The notes: a model not told the origin generated them from the letters alone. 64,000 nt of DNA from an uncultured Pelagibacteraceae bacterium (GCA_902515355.1 CABXUA010000003.1:1-64000); one strand, 5' to 3'; positions 46,583-56,833 are shown, counted from the first letter of the stretch. Program-made: numbers and translations.

Positions 46583-48381
46583 TGAATTGTTTTGTTTTTA
46601 GATTTGTTTGTAAATAGTTCAGTTAATTGATTAATCATTACATCTCCAAGATCTTGAACATCAGCTATTTTAACTGCTTTATCATAATATCTAGTAACAT
46701 CATGACCGATACCAATTGCTAAAAGCTCTATGTCGGAATTTTTTTCTATCCATTTTACAGTATTTTTTAAATCTGTTTCTAGATAGTCGCTTGAATTGGA
46801 TGATAAAGTGGAGTCATCTACTGGGGCACCATCAGATATAACCATAAGTATCTTTCTTTCTTCTTTTCTTTTTAACATTTTGTTGTAAGCCCATTTTAGT
46901 GCTTCGCCGTCTATATTTTCTTTTAGTAGTCCTTCTTTTAACATTAATCCCATATTTTTCTTTGATTGCCTCCAAGGCGTATCTGCAGATTTATAAATTA
47001 TATGTCTAAGATCGTTTAATCTTCCTGGGAAAGATGGTTTTTTATTATTCATCCATTTTTCTCTACTCGAACCACCCTTCCAATGTTTAGTGGTAAATCC
47101 TAAAACCTCAACTTTGACCAAACATCTTTCAAGGGTCCTTGATAGGATATCAGCACAAATTGCTGCAACAGAAATAGGTTTGCCTCTCATAGATCCAGAG
47201 TTGTCTATAAGTATTGTTACCAATGTGTCTTTAAATTCAAAATCTTTTTCTTTTTTGAATGAAAGAGAATTAAATGGATTTATTATTATTCTTGTAAGTT
47301 TTGAATTGTCTAAAAGCCCCTCTTCTAAATCAAAATCCCAAGATCTATTTTGTTTAGCTAAAAGTTTTCTTTGAAGTTTATTTGCTAATTTTGAGATAAA
47401 ACTTTTTAATTGCAAAAGTTGTTGATCTAGATTTTGTCTAAGCCTTATTAACTCTGCTTCATTTTCTAAATCCTCAGCTTTTGTAATCTCGTCAAATTCA
47501 TAAGTGTAAGCTTTATACTTTTTGTTTCCAAAATTATTTTTAATTTTTTTTCTTTGTCTTTGAGGCTTAAAAGCGTCTTCAATCTCAATAGTTTCTTCAC
47601 TATTTTCATTTTCGCTTGAAAAATTTTCTACTTCAGGAATGCTTGACTCAACTGACATTTCATTATCTTCTTCTTGTTTTCCATCAGATTTCTGATCATT
47701 TTCCAGTGAATTATTGTTTTTTCTATCATCTTTGTTTTCTAAATTTTTTTCATCTTTTTCAAATTCCTCATTAATGTTCATTTCAGAGATTAGTTCCGCG
47801 ACTATGGAGTTAAATTTTTCTTGATTTTCAAATGAATCACAAAGAATTTTTAGCCTATTCTTAATTTTATTATCAAAATCCTTTTTAAAACTTTTAAAAA
47901 TTTTATCTATCTTTTGTTCATTTTTGATATTGAAAAAATTGGTTCTCAGGTAATTCTCGAATGCTAGAGCAAATTTTTCAGATTTTTTTTTATCAGCCAA
48001 TCCATTTAATCTTTGAGAATAAAAATTGTTAATATTTTTTTCTATTCCTTTAAATTCTAATGAGCCAAGTTTTTCATATCTAATTTTTTCAGCCACTGAA
48101 AATAATTTTTTTGAAATATTTCCTTTTGGTTCCAAAGATTCATATATTTTATTATTACTATATCTAATTCTTAATGCTTCTGAGTCAGCTATTGCTCTAG
48201 CTTTTACATAATTAATTTTATCATCAGAGCTTTCCAGCTCTGGGAGCTTAATAATTTTTTTATCTGTTTTAATAACTTGATTCCCAAAAATAATCTCAAT
48301 ATCATTTAAATTGGAAACTGACTTAGTAGTTGAGGCAATTGCTATTTTAAAATCTTTGATGAAATCTTCTTTTTTTTCCAC
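46579..48381 (-). CDS. cobT: Cobaltochelatase CobT-like protein with VWA domain
   Basis: A 600-residue CobT. N-terminal region with the KAIAD...[16 protein letters not shown] pattern; a central acidic, low-complexity linker ([22 protein letters not shown] and [20 protein letters not shown]); and a C-terminal von Willebrand A domain with [13 protein letters not shown] and [10 protein letters not shown]. In cobalamin makers CobT pairs with the CobS AAA+ ATPase to power CobN. No CobN or other cobalamin gene is seen here. The pair is widely kept in alphaproteobacteria and may serve another chelatase-like or remodelling role (inference). Two bases after cobS. Confidence 0.93.
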   Translation of the reverse strand: MEKKEDFIKDFKIAIASTTKSVSNLNDIEIIFGNQVIKTDKKIIKLPELESSDDKINYVKARAIADSEALRIRYSNNKIYESLEPKGNISKKLFSVAEKIRYEKLGSLEFKGIEKNINNFYSQRLNGLADKKKSEKFALAFENYLRTNFFNIKNEQKIDKIFKSFKKDFDNKIKNRLKILCDSFENQEKFNSIVAELISEMNINEEFEKDEKNLENKDDRKNNNSLENDQKSDGKQEEDNEMSVESSIPEVENFSSENENSEETIEIEDAFKPQRQRKKIKNNFGNKKYKAYTYEFDEITKAEDLENEAELIRLRQNLDQQLLQLKSFISKLANKLQRKLLAKQNRSWDFDLEEGLLDNSKLTRIIINPFNSLSFKKEKDFEFKDTLVTILIDNSGSMRGKPISVAAICADILSRTLERCLVKVEVLGFTTKHWKGGSSREKWMNNKKPSFPGRLNDLRHIIYKSADTPWRQSKKNMGLMLKEGLLKENIDGEALKWAYNKMLKRKEERKILMVISDGAPVDDSTLSSNSSDYLETDLKNTVKWIEKNSDIELLAIGIGHDVTRYYDKAVKIADVQDLGDVMINQLTELFTNKSKNKTIH

Positions 48382-48382
48382 T

Positions 48383-49363
48383 TTATGAAATACTTACATT
48401 TATTGAGGACTCCGGCAAATCTTCCCCAAAACATCTTTGATAATATTCTGAAATTATTTTTTTTTCTATTTCATCACATTTATTAAGAAAGGTAACTCTG
48501 AAAGCATAACCTTGATCTTTAAATATATTTGTATTTTCTGCCCAATGTAAAACTGTTCTTGGACTCATCACTGTTGATATATCTCCGTTTACAAAACCTT
48601 TTCTGGTTAAATCAGCAACTTTGATCATATTTGATAGTTTATCTTTACCTTCTTTGTTATTAAAACTTTTATTTTTAGCTAATATAATTTCAAATTCTTT
48701 TTCGAAAGGTAAATAATTTAAACTTGTGACTATATTCCATCTATCCATTTGTCCCTGATTAATTTGCTGAGTTCCATGGTATAGTCCAGTTGTATCTCCT
48801 AATCCAACGGTGTTTGTTGTTGCAAACATTCTAAAGTAATCATGTTGTTTTAAAACTTTATTCTTATCTAAAAGGGTAAAATTACCCTCACTTTCTAAAA
48901 CACGCTGGATTACAAACATCACATCAGGTCTTCCAGCGTCATATTCATCAAATACTAAAGCCACTGGATTTTGGATGGACCAAGGTAAAATTCCCTCTTT
49001 AAACTCCGTTACTTGTTTACCCTCTTTAATGACAATTGAGTCTTTTCCTATCAAATCTATTCTACTTATATGACTGTCTAAATTTACTCGAACACAAGGC
49101 CAATTAAGTCTTGCAGCTACTTGTTCAATATGTGTTGACTTGCCAGTTCCATGGTAACCTTGTATTAAAACTCTTTTGTTGAAAGCAAATCCTGACAAGA
49201 TAGCTAAAGTAGTATCCCTATCAAATTTATAATCTTGATCAATTTTTGGAACGTGTTCATTTTTTTTACCAAATCCATCTATTTCCATTTTGGAATTTAT
49301 TCCAAATGTTTGTTTAACTGATATTTTGATGTCAGGTTTCTGATCTACTAAAATACTATTCAT
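48383..49363 (-). CDS. cobS: Cobaltochelatase CobS-like AAA+ ATPase (MoxR type)
   Basis: A 326-residue AAA+ protein. Walker [10 protein letters not shown] (69-77), Walker [19 protein letters not shown], sensor 1 [11 protein letters not shown], and [11 protein letters not shown] near the C terminus, all matching CobS. ATP hydrolysis would drive a chelatase or client remodelling with CobT. Its ATG overlaps the J-protein stop by one base (TAATG), so the three genes form one coupled unit: J-protein, cobS, cobT. Confidence 0.95.
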   Translation of the reverse strand: MNSILVDQKPDIKISVKQTFGINSKMEIDGFGKKNEHVPKIDQDYKFDRDTTLAILSGFAFNKRVLIQGYHGTGKSTHIEQVAARLNWPCVRVNLDSHISRIDLIGKDSIVIKEGKQVTEFKEGILPWSIQNPVALVFDEYDAGRPDVMFVIQRVLESEGNFTLLDKNKVLKQHDYFRMFATTNTVGLGDTTGLYHGTQQINQGQMDRWNIVTSLNYLPFEKEFEIILAKNKSFNNKEGKDKLSNMIKVADLTRKGFVNGDISTVMSPRTVLHWAENTNIFKDQGYAFRVTFLNKCDEIEKKIISEYYQRCFGEDLPESSINVSIS

Positions 49364-49878
49364 TATTTTTTTCCTATTGTCATTTTTAATTGACTATAAG
49401 CTAAAGTAATTTTTTTTAACTTATCTTCAAATTTTTTACTACCGGAGTTTTTATCAGGATGATATTTCTTTACAAGGTATTTAAATTTTTTTTGTATTTC
49501 CTCCCATTTTGCCTCATGTTTTAAACCCATTATATCTAGAGCATCTAAATCAGTGCTAGTTAATTTGGTTTTTTTAAAATTTTTATAACCGGAGGTTTTA
49601 AAAATATTTAACTTATCCTCTAAGGCATTATTCCATAAAATATTAAAAAAGTTTTCTGAAGAATTGAAACTTTTCGTAGGTTTGTGCCACGTTAAATCAG
49701 ACTTAATAAAAAATTCTATTTCTTCATTGCTCATATTGGCAAAGTAATTCCATTTTTTATTAAAGATTTTTATATGTTCTAGGCACAAGAGTTTAAACTT
49801 TTTACTATTATCTCTCTCAATCGGAGCTTTATAACTACCTATTTTTTTACAGTTTTCCCAATCACAAATTATTTTCAT
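49363..49878 (-). CDS. J-domain protein with N-terminal Cys/His cluster
   Basis: A 171-residue protein. The C-terminal ~55 residues are a J domain: LKHEAKWEEIQKKFKYLVKKYHPDKN with HPD at 140-142 and ITLAYSQLK. It would stimulate an Hsp70 (DnaK). The N-terminal part carries Cys5, Cys10, Cys32 and His35 (CDWENC, CLEHI), which looks like a small zinc site. There is no G/F region or standard DnaJ zinc finger, so it is a specialised co-chaperone. Its fixed place before cobS in alphaproteobacteria suggests that CobS/CobT may be its client or partner. Confidence 0.88.
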   Translation of the reverse strand: MKIICDWENCKKIGSYKAPIERDNSKKFKLLCLEHIKIFNKKWNYFANMSNEEIEFFIKSDLTWHKPTKSFNSSENFFNILWNNALEDKLNIFKTSGYKNFKKTKLTSTDLDALDIMGLKHEAKWEEIQKKFKYLVKKYHPDKNSGSKKFEDKLKKITLAYSQLKMTIGKK

Positions 49879-49911
49879 ATTATTTTTAAATTTTTATAGT
49901 AAAATTATTTT

Positions 49912-50166
49912 ATGAATAATTATATAGATTTTGTAGAAAAAAAAATTAAAAAAAGTATTAATTTGGAAAAAATTAAAATTTTAGATACATCATATAAACA
50001 TAAAACCCACAAATCTTATAGTCCTGACAAATATCACTTATTTATAGAAATTGAGTCAAAATTTTTAAAATCTCTGAACAAAATCGATGCTCAGAGAAAT
50101 GTAATGAAAATTCTTAAAGATGAACTAAAAACTAAAATCCATGCTCTAGAAATTAAAATTAAGTAG
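49912..50166 (+). CDS. BolA family protein
   Basis: An 84-residue BolA-like protein with the family's beta-alpha core: DKYHLFIEIESKFLKSLNKIDAQRNVMKILKDEL and final HALEIKIK. It contains a His in the last strand region and one in the YHLFI segment that can act as [2Fe-2S] ligands with a monothiol glutaredoxin. Divergent from the J-protein gene across 33 bases. The 3' end overlaps convergent aroB by 21 bases. Role in iron-sulfur trafficking or regulation is from family knowledge. Confidence 0.85.
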   Translation: MNNYIDFVEKKIKKSINLEKIKILDTSYKHKTHKSYSPDKYHLFIEIESKFLKSLNKIDAQRNVMKILKDELKTKIHALEIKIK

Positions 50167-51267
50167 TTTAGGGATTTGTTTTTTTAACTGCTTTGAAGAA
50201 AATTTAAATTTTCCAGGCATTGTAGTTTTGCCAATTTTTTTTAATAAAATTAAATTTATTTTTTTATCATCATTTTTTTTATCGTTAGCCATATAATTAA
50301 TTATTTTATTGAAATTCTTTTTTTTCAGGTAATTTTTAAATTTAGATAATAAATTATTATCTTTATAAATTTTACCAATTTTGATTAGTGCTTTCTTAGA
50401 ACAAGTTTTCTTAATTACAGAAAGCCTGATTGCCATTATCATTCCAATTAAAACAGCCTCCCCATGATTAATCTTTCCAGAAAATTTATTTTCTGCTTCA
50501 ATAGCATGTGCAAACGTATGGCCGAAATTAAGAATCATTCTTAAGTTTTTTTCCTTATAGTCATTTTTAACAAAATATAGTTTAACCTTACAACTTTTAT
50601 AAATTGCTTCAGAAATTACTCTTAGATCTCTACCATTCAGTATTTTTTTTGATGTATTCTCCAACCATTGAAATAAATTAGTTTCCAATATCAATGAATG
50701 TTTTAATATTTCTGCAAAGCCACAGATCATTTCTCTTTTTGGTAAACTTTTTAAAAAAGATACATCTATTAGAACCAGCTTAGGTTGGTAAAATGATCCA
50801 ATTAAATTTTTTCCATAAATTGAATTGACGCCAGTCTTTCCTCCTATTGAAGAGTCTACTTGTGCAAGCAAAGTGGTAGGAATATTTATAAAATTTATAC
50901 CTCTTTTAACTATACTTGCTACAAAAGCAGAAAGATCTCCTATAATTCCGCCTCCAACAGCTATTATTGTATCAGACCTATTAAAATTCTTTGATAAAAT
51001 ATTTTCAGTAATTTTATTTACATAAATAATTGATTTTACTTTTTCGCTAGATCTAAATTCATATAAATAAACTTGATAGCTTTTCAATAATTTTTTAATT
51101 TTTGATTTGAATTTTGTTGGTATTTTTTTGTCAAATATAATTGCAATTTTTTGAGCTTTAGGACATAAAATTTTAATTTTTTTCGGAAGAGCACTTAAAA
51201 TATTATTGCCGATTATTATTGAATAGTCAGATTCTGTAGTTTTAATTTTAAGTAATTTTTTTTTCAT
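50146..51267 (-). CDS. aroB: 3-dehydroquinate synthase
   Basis: A 373-residue AroB. NAD-binding GGGIIGDLSAFVASIVKRGINFINIPTTLLAQVDSSIGGKTGVN is diagnostic; metal-binding His residues are in LNFGHTFAHAIE and NHGEAVLIGM. Closes the shikimate ring from DAHP. Overlaps the end of aroK by 20 bases, the usual aroK-aroB operon order. Confidence 0.97.
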   Translation of the reverse strand: MKKKLLKIKTTESDYSIIIGNNILSALPKKIKILCPKAQKIAIIFDKKIPTKFKSKIKKLLKSYQVYLYEFRSSEKVKSIIYVNKITENILSKNFNRSDTIIAVGGGIIGDLSAFVASIVKRGINFINIPTTLLAQVDSSIGGKTGVNSIYGKNLIGSFYQPKLVLIDVSFLKSLPKREMICGFAEILKHSLILETNLFQWLENTSKKILNGRDLRVISEAIYKSCKVKLYFVKNDYKEKNLRMILNFGHTFAHAIEAENKFSGKINHGEAVLIGMIMAIRLSVIKKTCSKKALIKIGKIYKDNNLLSKFKNYLKKKNFNKIINYMANDKKNDDKKINLILLKKIGKTTMPGKFKFSSKQLKKQIPKLLNFNF

Positions 51268-51763
51268 AAATATTAATAATTTTTTCTGTTAGCTCAAATT
51301 TAGTAATCTTTGCGCAATTTATCCTGAAGTCAGCAAGATTGTACACTTTTTTTCTTTTTTCATAAATATTGCGGTAGGCATTTTTTAAATTAAGCTTATT
51401 AAGCAATGGCCTTTTTCTCAAATTTTTTGATCTTATTATTGCATCCTCAGCTTTTAAATCTAACCAGAAGCTTACACAATTTTTCAAAACGACTTTTCTT
51501 ATATGTGTGTCTAAAAAGGCACCGCCTCCCAAAGCAACTATAGAATTATTCTTTTTTAAATATTTTACACCTATTTTTCTCTCTAAATTTCGAAAATATT
51601 TTTCACCCTTTTGTTCAAATATATTTTTTATTTTCATAGATGCTTTCTTCTCAATTATTTTATCCAAATCAATAAATCTCATTTTTAACTTTTTTGACAA
51701 AAATCTTCCCACAGTAGATTTTCCTACACCCATCATTCCAGTTAAAACAAGGTTTTTTTTCAA
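51248..51763 (-). CDS. aroK: Shikimate kinase
   Basis: A 171-residue shikimate kinase. P-loop GMMGVGKSTVGRFL (residues 8-21), IDLDKIIEKKA as the Asp shikimate-binding site, ALGGGAF, and the LID-like RKRPLL. Phosphorylates shikimate at C3. Divergent from the small membrane protein gene at 51831. Confidence 0.96.
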   Translation of the reverse strand: MKKNLVLTGMMGVGKSTVGRFLSKKLKMRFIDLDKIIEKKASMKIKNIFEQKGEKYFRNLERKIGVKYLKKNNSIVALGGGAFLDTHIRKVVLKNCVSFWLDLKAEDAIIRSKNLRKRPLLNKLNLKNAYRNIYEKRKKVYNLADFRINCAKITKFELTEKIINIYEKKIT

Positions 51764-51830
51764 ATAAAGTCCTAATTAATAATTTGATTTATCACAAATT
51801 TGTCTTATTTATTGAGTTTAAATATATTTT

Positions 51831-52019
51831 ATGACTATGCAACTTAAATTCAAAAAACAAGATAGTATCGGGCAATCACTTGGAAAAAAATTAATTAAAA
51901 TCCTTCTAGCTTGTATTGCTATTATTTTTGCCATTTTTTTGCTTAATAAAATAAATTTTCCATCACCAAAGAATGATATTGAAAAAGATATTACTAATGA
52001 GATTATTAAACTTAAGTAA
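51831..52019 (+). CDS. Small single-pass membrane protein, unknown function
   Basis: A 62-residue protein. Charged N terminus (MTMQLKFKKQDSIGQSLGKK), one transmembrane helix at about 22-41 (IKILLACIAIIFAIFLLNKI) and a short charged tail with a Lys/Asp/Glu pattern. Not recognised. Its 3' end overlaps the next, signal-peptide-bearing protein in another frame, so the two are translationally linked and may work together at the envelope. Confidence 0.6.
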   Translation: MTMQLKFKKQDSIGQSLGKKLIKILLACIAIIFAIFLLNKINFPSPKNDIEKDITNEIIKLK

Positions 52020-53739
52020 ATATCTTTATATATTTTTTATATTTTTTTTTTCAAATTTTGTTTCTGCCGAGGAAGACTCGGTTGATATCTGGAAAAAAAA
52101 TAAAAATAAAAATTTAGAAGTCTCTACAGAAGAAAAACTTAATCAAACGATTGAAGAAAAAAAAAAAATTGATACTAACAAAACTTTAGATAGTAACATT
52201 GAAATAACAGAAAATATAAATTCGGAAAATATTGAAAAGGATATATTTGGTATTTTTGATCCTCAAGAAAACAACTTCACTTTAAACATGTGGTCAAATA
52301 CTAAAGGTGAAGATATTGAGGCAGTATTTAAAAGAATAAACAAAATTAATTTATCTAAATCGGCTGAGGACATCTTTACAGACACCATAATGACTTACTC
52401 TTATTTACCCCAAGGTATGTCCGATAGTGATTTTTTAAATTTGAAAATTAATTGGTTAATTAAAAATGACAAGGTCAACTTATTAGAAAATTTTCTTAAC
52501 AAAAATGAAAATTTTAAAGGCAAGAAAAGAATAATTCAATATTTGGTAGACAAAAATATTGCCAAAGCAGATCTAAAACAAGGTTGTGAGAAATCAAATT
52601 TTATTAGCAAAGAAATAAAAGATGCGTATTTAGAAAAATTTAAGATTTACTGTTTAATATTTAATGACAAAAAAAACGAGGCACAATTAGTTTTTGACCT
52701 TTTAAAAGAACAAGGTCTCTCAGACAAATTTTTCGAAAATAAAATCAATTTTCTATTAGGTATAAGTAAAAATACTAAAAATAAAATTAAAGACGATAAT
52801 CTACTAAATTTTTATTTATCCTCTATAACAATACCTAACTTTAATTATGAACCAAACGATAGAACTAATAAATATATCTGGGAATATATGAATGCTGCGA
52901 ACCTGCTAAAAGTTGAAGATCTTGAAGATAGATCAAAAATTAAAAGTTTAGAAATTGCGGCTAACAAAAATACATTTGACAAAATTAAGATATTTGAAAT
53001 TTATAAAAGAATTCCTTTTGATCTGAACACTCTGATAAACGCTGACGGTATATACCAGTCTTTGGAAGGAATCGACTCTAGAGCATTAATTTTCCAAAAA
53101 TTTTTATTATCTGATAATACTGAAAATAAAATTAAGTTACTATTCTTGTTGAAAGACCTATTTAAAAAAGACAATTTAATGAATGTTTACACGAAATTTT
53201 TGAGCGAAAGGCTTGAGGAGTTGGATGAAGAAGGTATTCCAGAGTCCTATGTTGAAATTGTAAAAAAAAATATTATTTCTGACAATGTGTACCAGCTAGG
53301 AAAAATTAAATATGATGATAAAATTTTACACAGGTCGAAAGTAATTAAATATTACACCGAAGAAAACTCATCCAAACAAAAATCACAAAAAAATTTAAAA
53401 AGTGTTTACAAAAAAATTAAGAAAAATAGAAATTACTTTTTCTCGGCTAAAGATTTAGCTTTAATCGAGTCTTTAAATAGTGATGGAATTTCAATACCTG
53501 AAGAAATAAATTTCAAAGAAATTTCAAAAAAATATAGCGTTCCTCAAAATTTATTAAACCTAACTGTCAATGAAGAATCTGGGCTGTTAGCTCTGAAATT
53601 TGTTGAAATTATTGGAGAAGATGAAATATCAGAACTTGATCCAGAAACAGTCTATTTTATAGTTCACATATTAAACAAGGCAAATCTAATAAAATTTAGA
53701 AATAAAGTTTTAACAGTAGCGCTACCACAAAGAAGTTAA
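51997..53739 (+). CDS. Uncharacterised secreted/periplasmic protein, ~580 residues
   Basis: The track start at 51973 gives 588 residues; the internal ATG at 51997 gives MRLLNLSKYLYIFFIFFFSNFVSAEEDS, a clean signal peptide with likely cleavage after VSA. The mature part is long, lysine- and asparagine-rich and mostly helical, with a low-complexity charged segment at ~25-60 (KNKNLEVSTEEKLNQ, EEKKKIDTNK). No catalytic motif or known domain is recognised, and the repeated helical pattern could be solenoid-like. It sits just before def-fmt-truA. The gene is not degraded: the frame is open and codon use matches the neighbours. Confidence 0.75.
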   Translation: MRLLNLSKYLYIFFIFFFSNFVSAEEDSVDIWKKNKNKNLEVSTEEKLNQTIEEKKKIDTNKTLDSNIEITENINSENIEKDIFGIFDPQENNFTLNMWSNTKGEDIEAVFKRINKINLSKSAEDIFTDTIMTYSYLPQGMSDSDFLNLKINWLIKNDKVNLLENFLNKNENFKGKKRIIQYLVDKNIAKADLKQGCEKSNFISKEIKDAYLEKFKIYCLIFNDKKNEAQLVFDLLKEQGLSDKFFENKINFLLGISKNTKNKIKDDNLLNFYLSSITIPNFNYEPNDRTNKYIWEYMNAANLLKVEDLEDRSKIKSLEIAANKNTFDKIKIFEIYKRIPFDLNTLINADGIYQSLEGIDSRALIFQKFLLSDNTENKIKLLFLLKDLFKKDNLMNVYTKFLSERLEELDEEGIPESYVEIVKKNIISDNVYQLGKIKYDDKILHRSKVIKYYTEENSSKQKSQKNLKSVYKKIKKNRNYFFSAKDLALIESLNSDGISIPEEINFKEISKKYSVPQNLLNLTVNEESGLLALKFVEIIGEDEISELDPETVYFIVHILNKANLIKFRNKVLTVALPQRS

Positions 53740-53751
53740 TATATTTCTACT

Positions 53752-54276
53752 ATGACTATAAGAAAGATCTTGACCGAACCAGACCCAATACTAAGAAAAA
53801 AATGTGAGCCTTTAGAGGGGGTCAATGATCAATTGAGAAATCTAATGAATGATATGTTAGAAACTATGTACGAAGCACCTGGGATAGGTTTGGCTGCTAT
53901 TCAAATAGGGGTTCTCAAAAGAGTAGTTGTAATTGATGTATCAAAAAAAGAGGGAGAAAAATCACCTCTCTTCCTTGTTAATCCAGAGATTGTATACAAA
54001 TCTAATGAGACCTCTACTTACGAAGAGGGATGTCTTTCACTGCCTGGTCAATTTGCTGAAATTGAGAGACCTGCTGAATGCAAAGTAGAATATTTAGATT
54101 TTAATGGAAAAAAAAAACAATTAGATGCTAAAGGTTTATTATCAACTTGCATTCAACATGAAATTGATCATTTAAACGGAGTTTTATTTATTGATTATTT
54201 GTCGAAATTAAAAAAATCTATGATAATCAAAAAATTGAAAAAACAAAAACAGTCAGTAGAAAGAATTGTAGTATAA
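53752..54276 (+). CDS. def: Peptide deformylase
   Basis: A 174-residue PDF. All three motifs: GIGLAAIQIG, EGCLSLPG with the metal Cys, and QHEIDHLNGVLFIDYL with the two metal His and catalytic Glu. Removes the formyl group from nascent protein. Twelve bases separate it from fmt, which adds that formyl group to initiator tRNA. Confidence 0.97.
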   Translation: MTIRKILTEPDPILRKKCEPLEGVNDQLRNLMNDMLETMYEAPGIGLAAIQIGVLKRVVVIDVSKKEGEKSPLFLVNPEIVYKSNETSTYEEGCLSLPGQFAEIERPAECKVEYLDFNGKKKQLDAKGLLSTCIQHEIDHLNGVLFIDYLSKLKKSMIIKKLKKQKQSVERIVV

Positions 54277-54288
54277 CTCAATAATTCA

Positions 54289-55209
54289 ATGCCAAAAAAA
54301 ATTATATTTATGGGAACACCCGAGTTCTCCATCCCTGCCTTAAATTCTTTAATTGAGTCTAAAAAAGAAATTATTGCAGTATACTCGCAACCACCCAATA
54401 AGTCTCATAGAGGACAAACAGAAAATCCATCGGCTATAGAAAAATTTGCTAAAGAAAATTCTCTTAATGTACGTACACCGAAAAATTTAGACTCAGAAAC
54501 TGAATTTAATTATTTTAAGAATTTAAATCCTGATTTGGTCATAGTCGTAGCTTATGGTAAGATCATTCCAAAAAGATATCTAAGTCTTCCAAATTATGGT
54601 TTTATAAATATACACGCTTCCCTTCTTCCAAAATGGAGAGGTGCAGCACCAATGCAAAGATCAATAATGAACTTAGATACTGAGACAGGCATTAGTATAA
54701 TGAAAATAGTTGAACAACTTGACGCTGGCCCTGTTATGCATCAAGTCAAAGTTAAGATAGATACAAATACTAGTACAAAAAAATTATCATCAATGCTATC
54801 TAAACTTGGAGCAAAAAGTATGATTGAGTGCATAAAAAAAATTGAAAATAATAAAACTATGTTTAAAGAGCAAGATCATAGCAAAGCAAGCTATGCAAAA
54901 AAAATATCTAAAGGAGAAAGTAGAATAAAATGGGAAGAGAGCGCAAAAAAAATTTTAGCAAAAATAAATGCATTGAATCCTAACCCAGGAGCATGGTTTG
55001 AATACAAAAATAATCGATATAAAATCTGGCAAGCTAAAATTTCTCAAGACAAAGGAAATGTTGGACATACATTAGATGATAAACTCACAATTGCATGTGG
55101 CGATAATTCAATTCAGATTTTAGAAATACAGAAAGAGGGCAAAAATAAACTTTTGTTGGATAAATTTTTAATTGGAAATCAGATTAAAGAAGGTCAAAAA
55201 ATTGATTAA
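54289..55209 (+). CDS. fmt: Methionyl-tRNA formyltransferase
   Basis: A 306-residue Fmt. IIFMGTPEFSIPALNSL at the start; the formyl-transfer region GFINIHASLLPKWRGAAPMQRSIMN with the Asn-His pair and VEQLDAGPVMHQ. C-terminal tRNA-binding domain (KINALNPNPGAWFEYKNNRYKIW). The stop shares one base with truA. Confidence 0.97.
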   Translation: MPKKIIFMGTPEFSIPALNSLIESKKEIIAVYSQPPNKSHRGQTENPSAIEKFAKENSLNVRTPKNLDSETEFNYFKNLNPDLVIVVAYGKIIPKRYLSLPNYGFINIHASLLPKWRGAAPMQRSIMNLDTETGISIMKIVEQLDAGPVMHQVKVKIDTNTSTKKLSSMLSKLGAKSMIECIKKIENNKTMFKEQDHSKASYAKKISKGESRIKWEESAKKILAKINALNPNPGAWFEYKNNRYKIWQAKISQDKGNVGHTLDDKLTIACGDNSIQILEIQKEGKNKLLLDKFLIGNQIKEGQKID

Positions 55210-55949
55210 TGTTGGTTTATCAAATTAAAATTGAGTATTTAGGCACAAATTTTGTGGGATGGCAACGCCAAAAAAATGGCTTATCTGTTCAAGAGGTCCT
55301 AGAGACTGTTTTATCAGATTTTTTTAAAAGAAAGATTATTTTAATTGGTTCAGGTCGAACTGATGCCGGAGTTCATGCTACTGAACAATCAGCGCATTTC
55401 AAAATAAATAAAAAAGTACTAAATAAAAATCACACAATTAATTCTTTAAATTTTTTTTTAAAAAAATATCCGATCTCTATTTTAGATATAAAAAAAAGAA
55501 ACAAAACATTTCATGCAAGACACAGCGCTAAAGAGAGAACGTATAAATATTTTATAATAAATCGACCAGCTTCACTTGCTATTGAAATGAATAAAGCGTG
55601 GCACATAAAAAAAAAAATTAACATAGCATCAATGAAAAAAGGAGCAAATCTACTATTAGGTACACATGATTTTTCAACATTTAGAGCTTCTTCTTGTAAC
55701 GCAAAGTCTCCAATAAAAACTTTAAAAAAAATCAGCATAAAGAAAAATAAAAACAAAATTGTTTTAACTTTTGTCTCTAAATCGTTTCTTCAGCAGCAAG
55801 TTAGGTCTATGGTGGGATCTTTAAAAAGATTGGGTGAAGGAAATTGGGATTTTGAACATTTCAGAAAAGTTTTTTATTCAAAAAAAAGATCTATGTGTGC
55901 TTCACCTGCTCCTTCCCATGGATTATATTTAACAAAGATAAATTATTAA
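55209..55949 (+). CDS. truA: tRNA pseudouridine(38-40) synthase
   Basis: A 246-residue TruA. The catalytic Asp is in GSGRTDAGVHATEQSAHF, with YLGTNFVGWQRQKNGLSVQEVLE before it and FLQQQVRSMVGSLKRLGEGNW later. Modifies uridines in the anticodon arm. Directly followed by ispE, without a spacer. Confidence 0.97.
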   Translation: MLVYQIKIEYLGTNFVGWQRQKNGLSVQEVLETVLSDFFKRKIILIGSGRTDAGVHATEQSAHFKINKKVLNKNHTINSLNFFLKKYPISILDIKKRNKTFHARHSAKERTYKYFIINRPASLAIEMNKAWHIKKKINIASMKKGANLLLGTHDFSTFRASSCNAKSPIKTLKKISIKKNKNKIVLTFVSKSFLQQQVRSMVGSLKRLGEGNWDFEHFRKVFYSKKRSMCASPAPSHGLYLTKINY

Positions 55950-56798
55950 ATGAAAATAAAAATTAAATCTTATTGTAAAATCAATCTTTTTCTTAATATT
56001 TTAAAAAAACTCAAAGTAGGTTTGCATGATATTCAGACTTATACTTCTCAGCTAGATTTACATGATGATATTAAAATATCAGAAACTAAAAAAAGAAAAG
56101 ATATTATCATTTTCAAAGGTAAGTTTAAAAATTTAGTGAATAGCTCTAAAAATTCAGTTTTAGACACTCTTTCAGTTTTAAGATCCAGAAAATTAATAAA
56201 TTCAAAAAAAAATTATAGAATAATAATTGAAAAAAGAATTCCTGTATTTTCAGGTTTAGGTGGCGGCTCAAGTAATGCAGCTTATATAGCTAAATATTTT
56301 ACAAAAAATAATATGAAGCAATCTGATATAAGATTTTTCAAAAATAAAATTGGAACAGATTTTAGCCTTTTTTTTAATAAACAAATATTTGTTAAAAATT
56401 TAAAGAATATTAAAAAACATAAAATCAATTTTACTTTAAACTTTGTTTTAGTATACCCTTATTTTAAATGTTCAACAAAAAAAATATACTCTCAAGTCAA
56501 AGATTTTTCACCTTATTCGAATATCAATTTTTCCAAAATAAAAACAAAAAATAAGTTTATAAATATAATCAGAAAAGAAAGAAATGAATTAGAGGTTATA
56601 GTTAAAAATAGATTTAATGAGCTTAATAAAATTTTAAATTTCATCTCTATTCAGAGAGAATGTTACCTATCAAGAATGACAGGGTCCGGCTCTGTTTGTT
56701 ACGGAATTTTTAAAAGTGAAAAGTCTGCTAAATTGGCACATAAAAGAATTAAAAAGAAATTCCCGAATTATTGGGCTGCGGTCTCAAAAACTATTTAA
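55950..56798 (+). CDS. ispE: 4-diphosphocytidyl-2-C-methyl-D-erythritol kinase
   Basis: A 282-residue GHMP kinase. CKINLFLNILKKLKVGLHDIQTYTSQLDLHD is the start pattern; PVFSGLGGGSSNAAYIAKYF is the ATP loop; RMTGSGSVCYGIF near the C terminus is the third GHMP motif. Fourth step of the MEP isoprenoid pathway. Very lysine/isoleucine-rich, matching local AT bias. Confidence 0.94.
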   Translation: MKIKIKSYCKINLFLNILKKLKVGLHDIQTYTSQLDLHDDIKISETKKRKDIIIFKGKFKNLVNSSKNSVLDTLSVLRSRKLINSKKNYRIIIEKRIPVFSGLGGGSSNAAYIAKYFTKNNMKQSDIRFFKNKIGTDFSLFFNKQIFVKNLKNIKKHKINFTLNFVLVYPYFKCSTKKIYSQVKDFSPYSNINFSKIKTKNKFINIIRKERNELEVIVKNRFNELNKILNFISIQRECYLSRMTGSGSVCYGIFKSEKSAKLAHKRIKKKFPNYWAAVSKTI

Positions 56799-56833
56799 TT
56801 AATCAAATTTATGATATATCAAATCGATAATGT

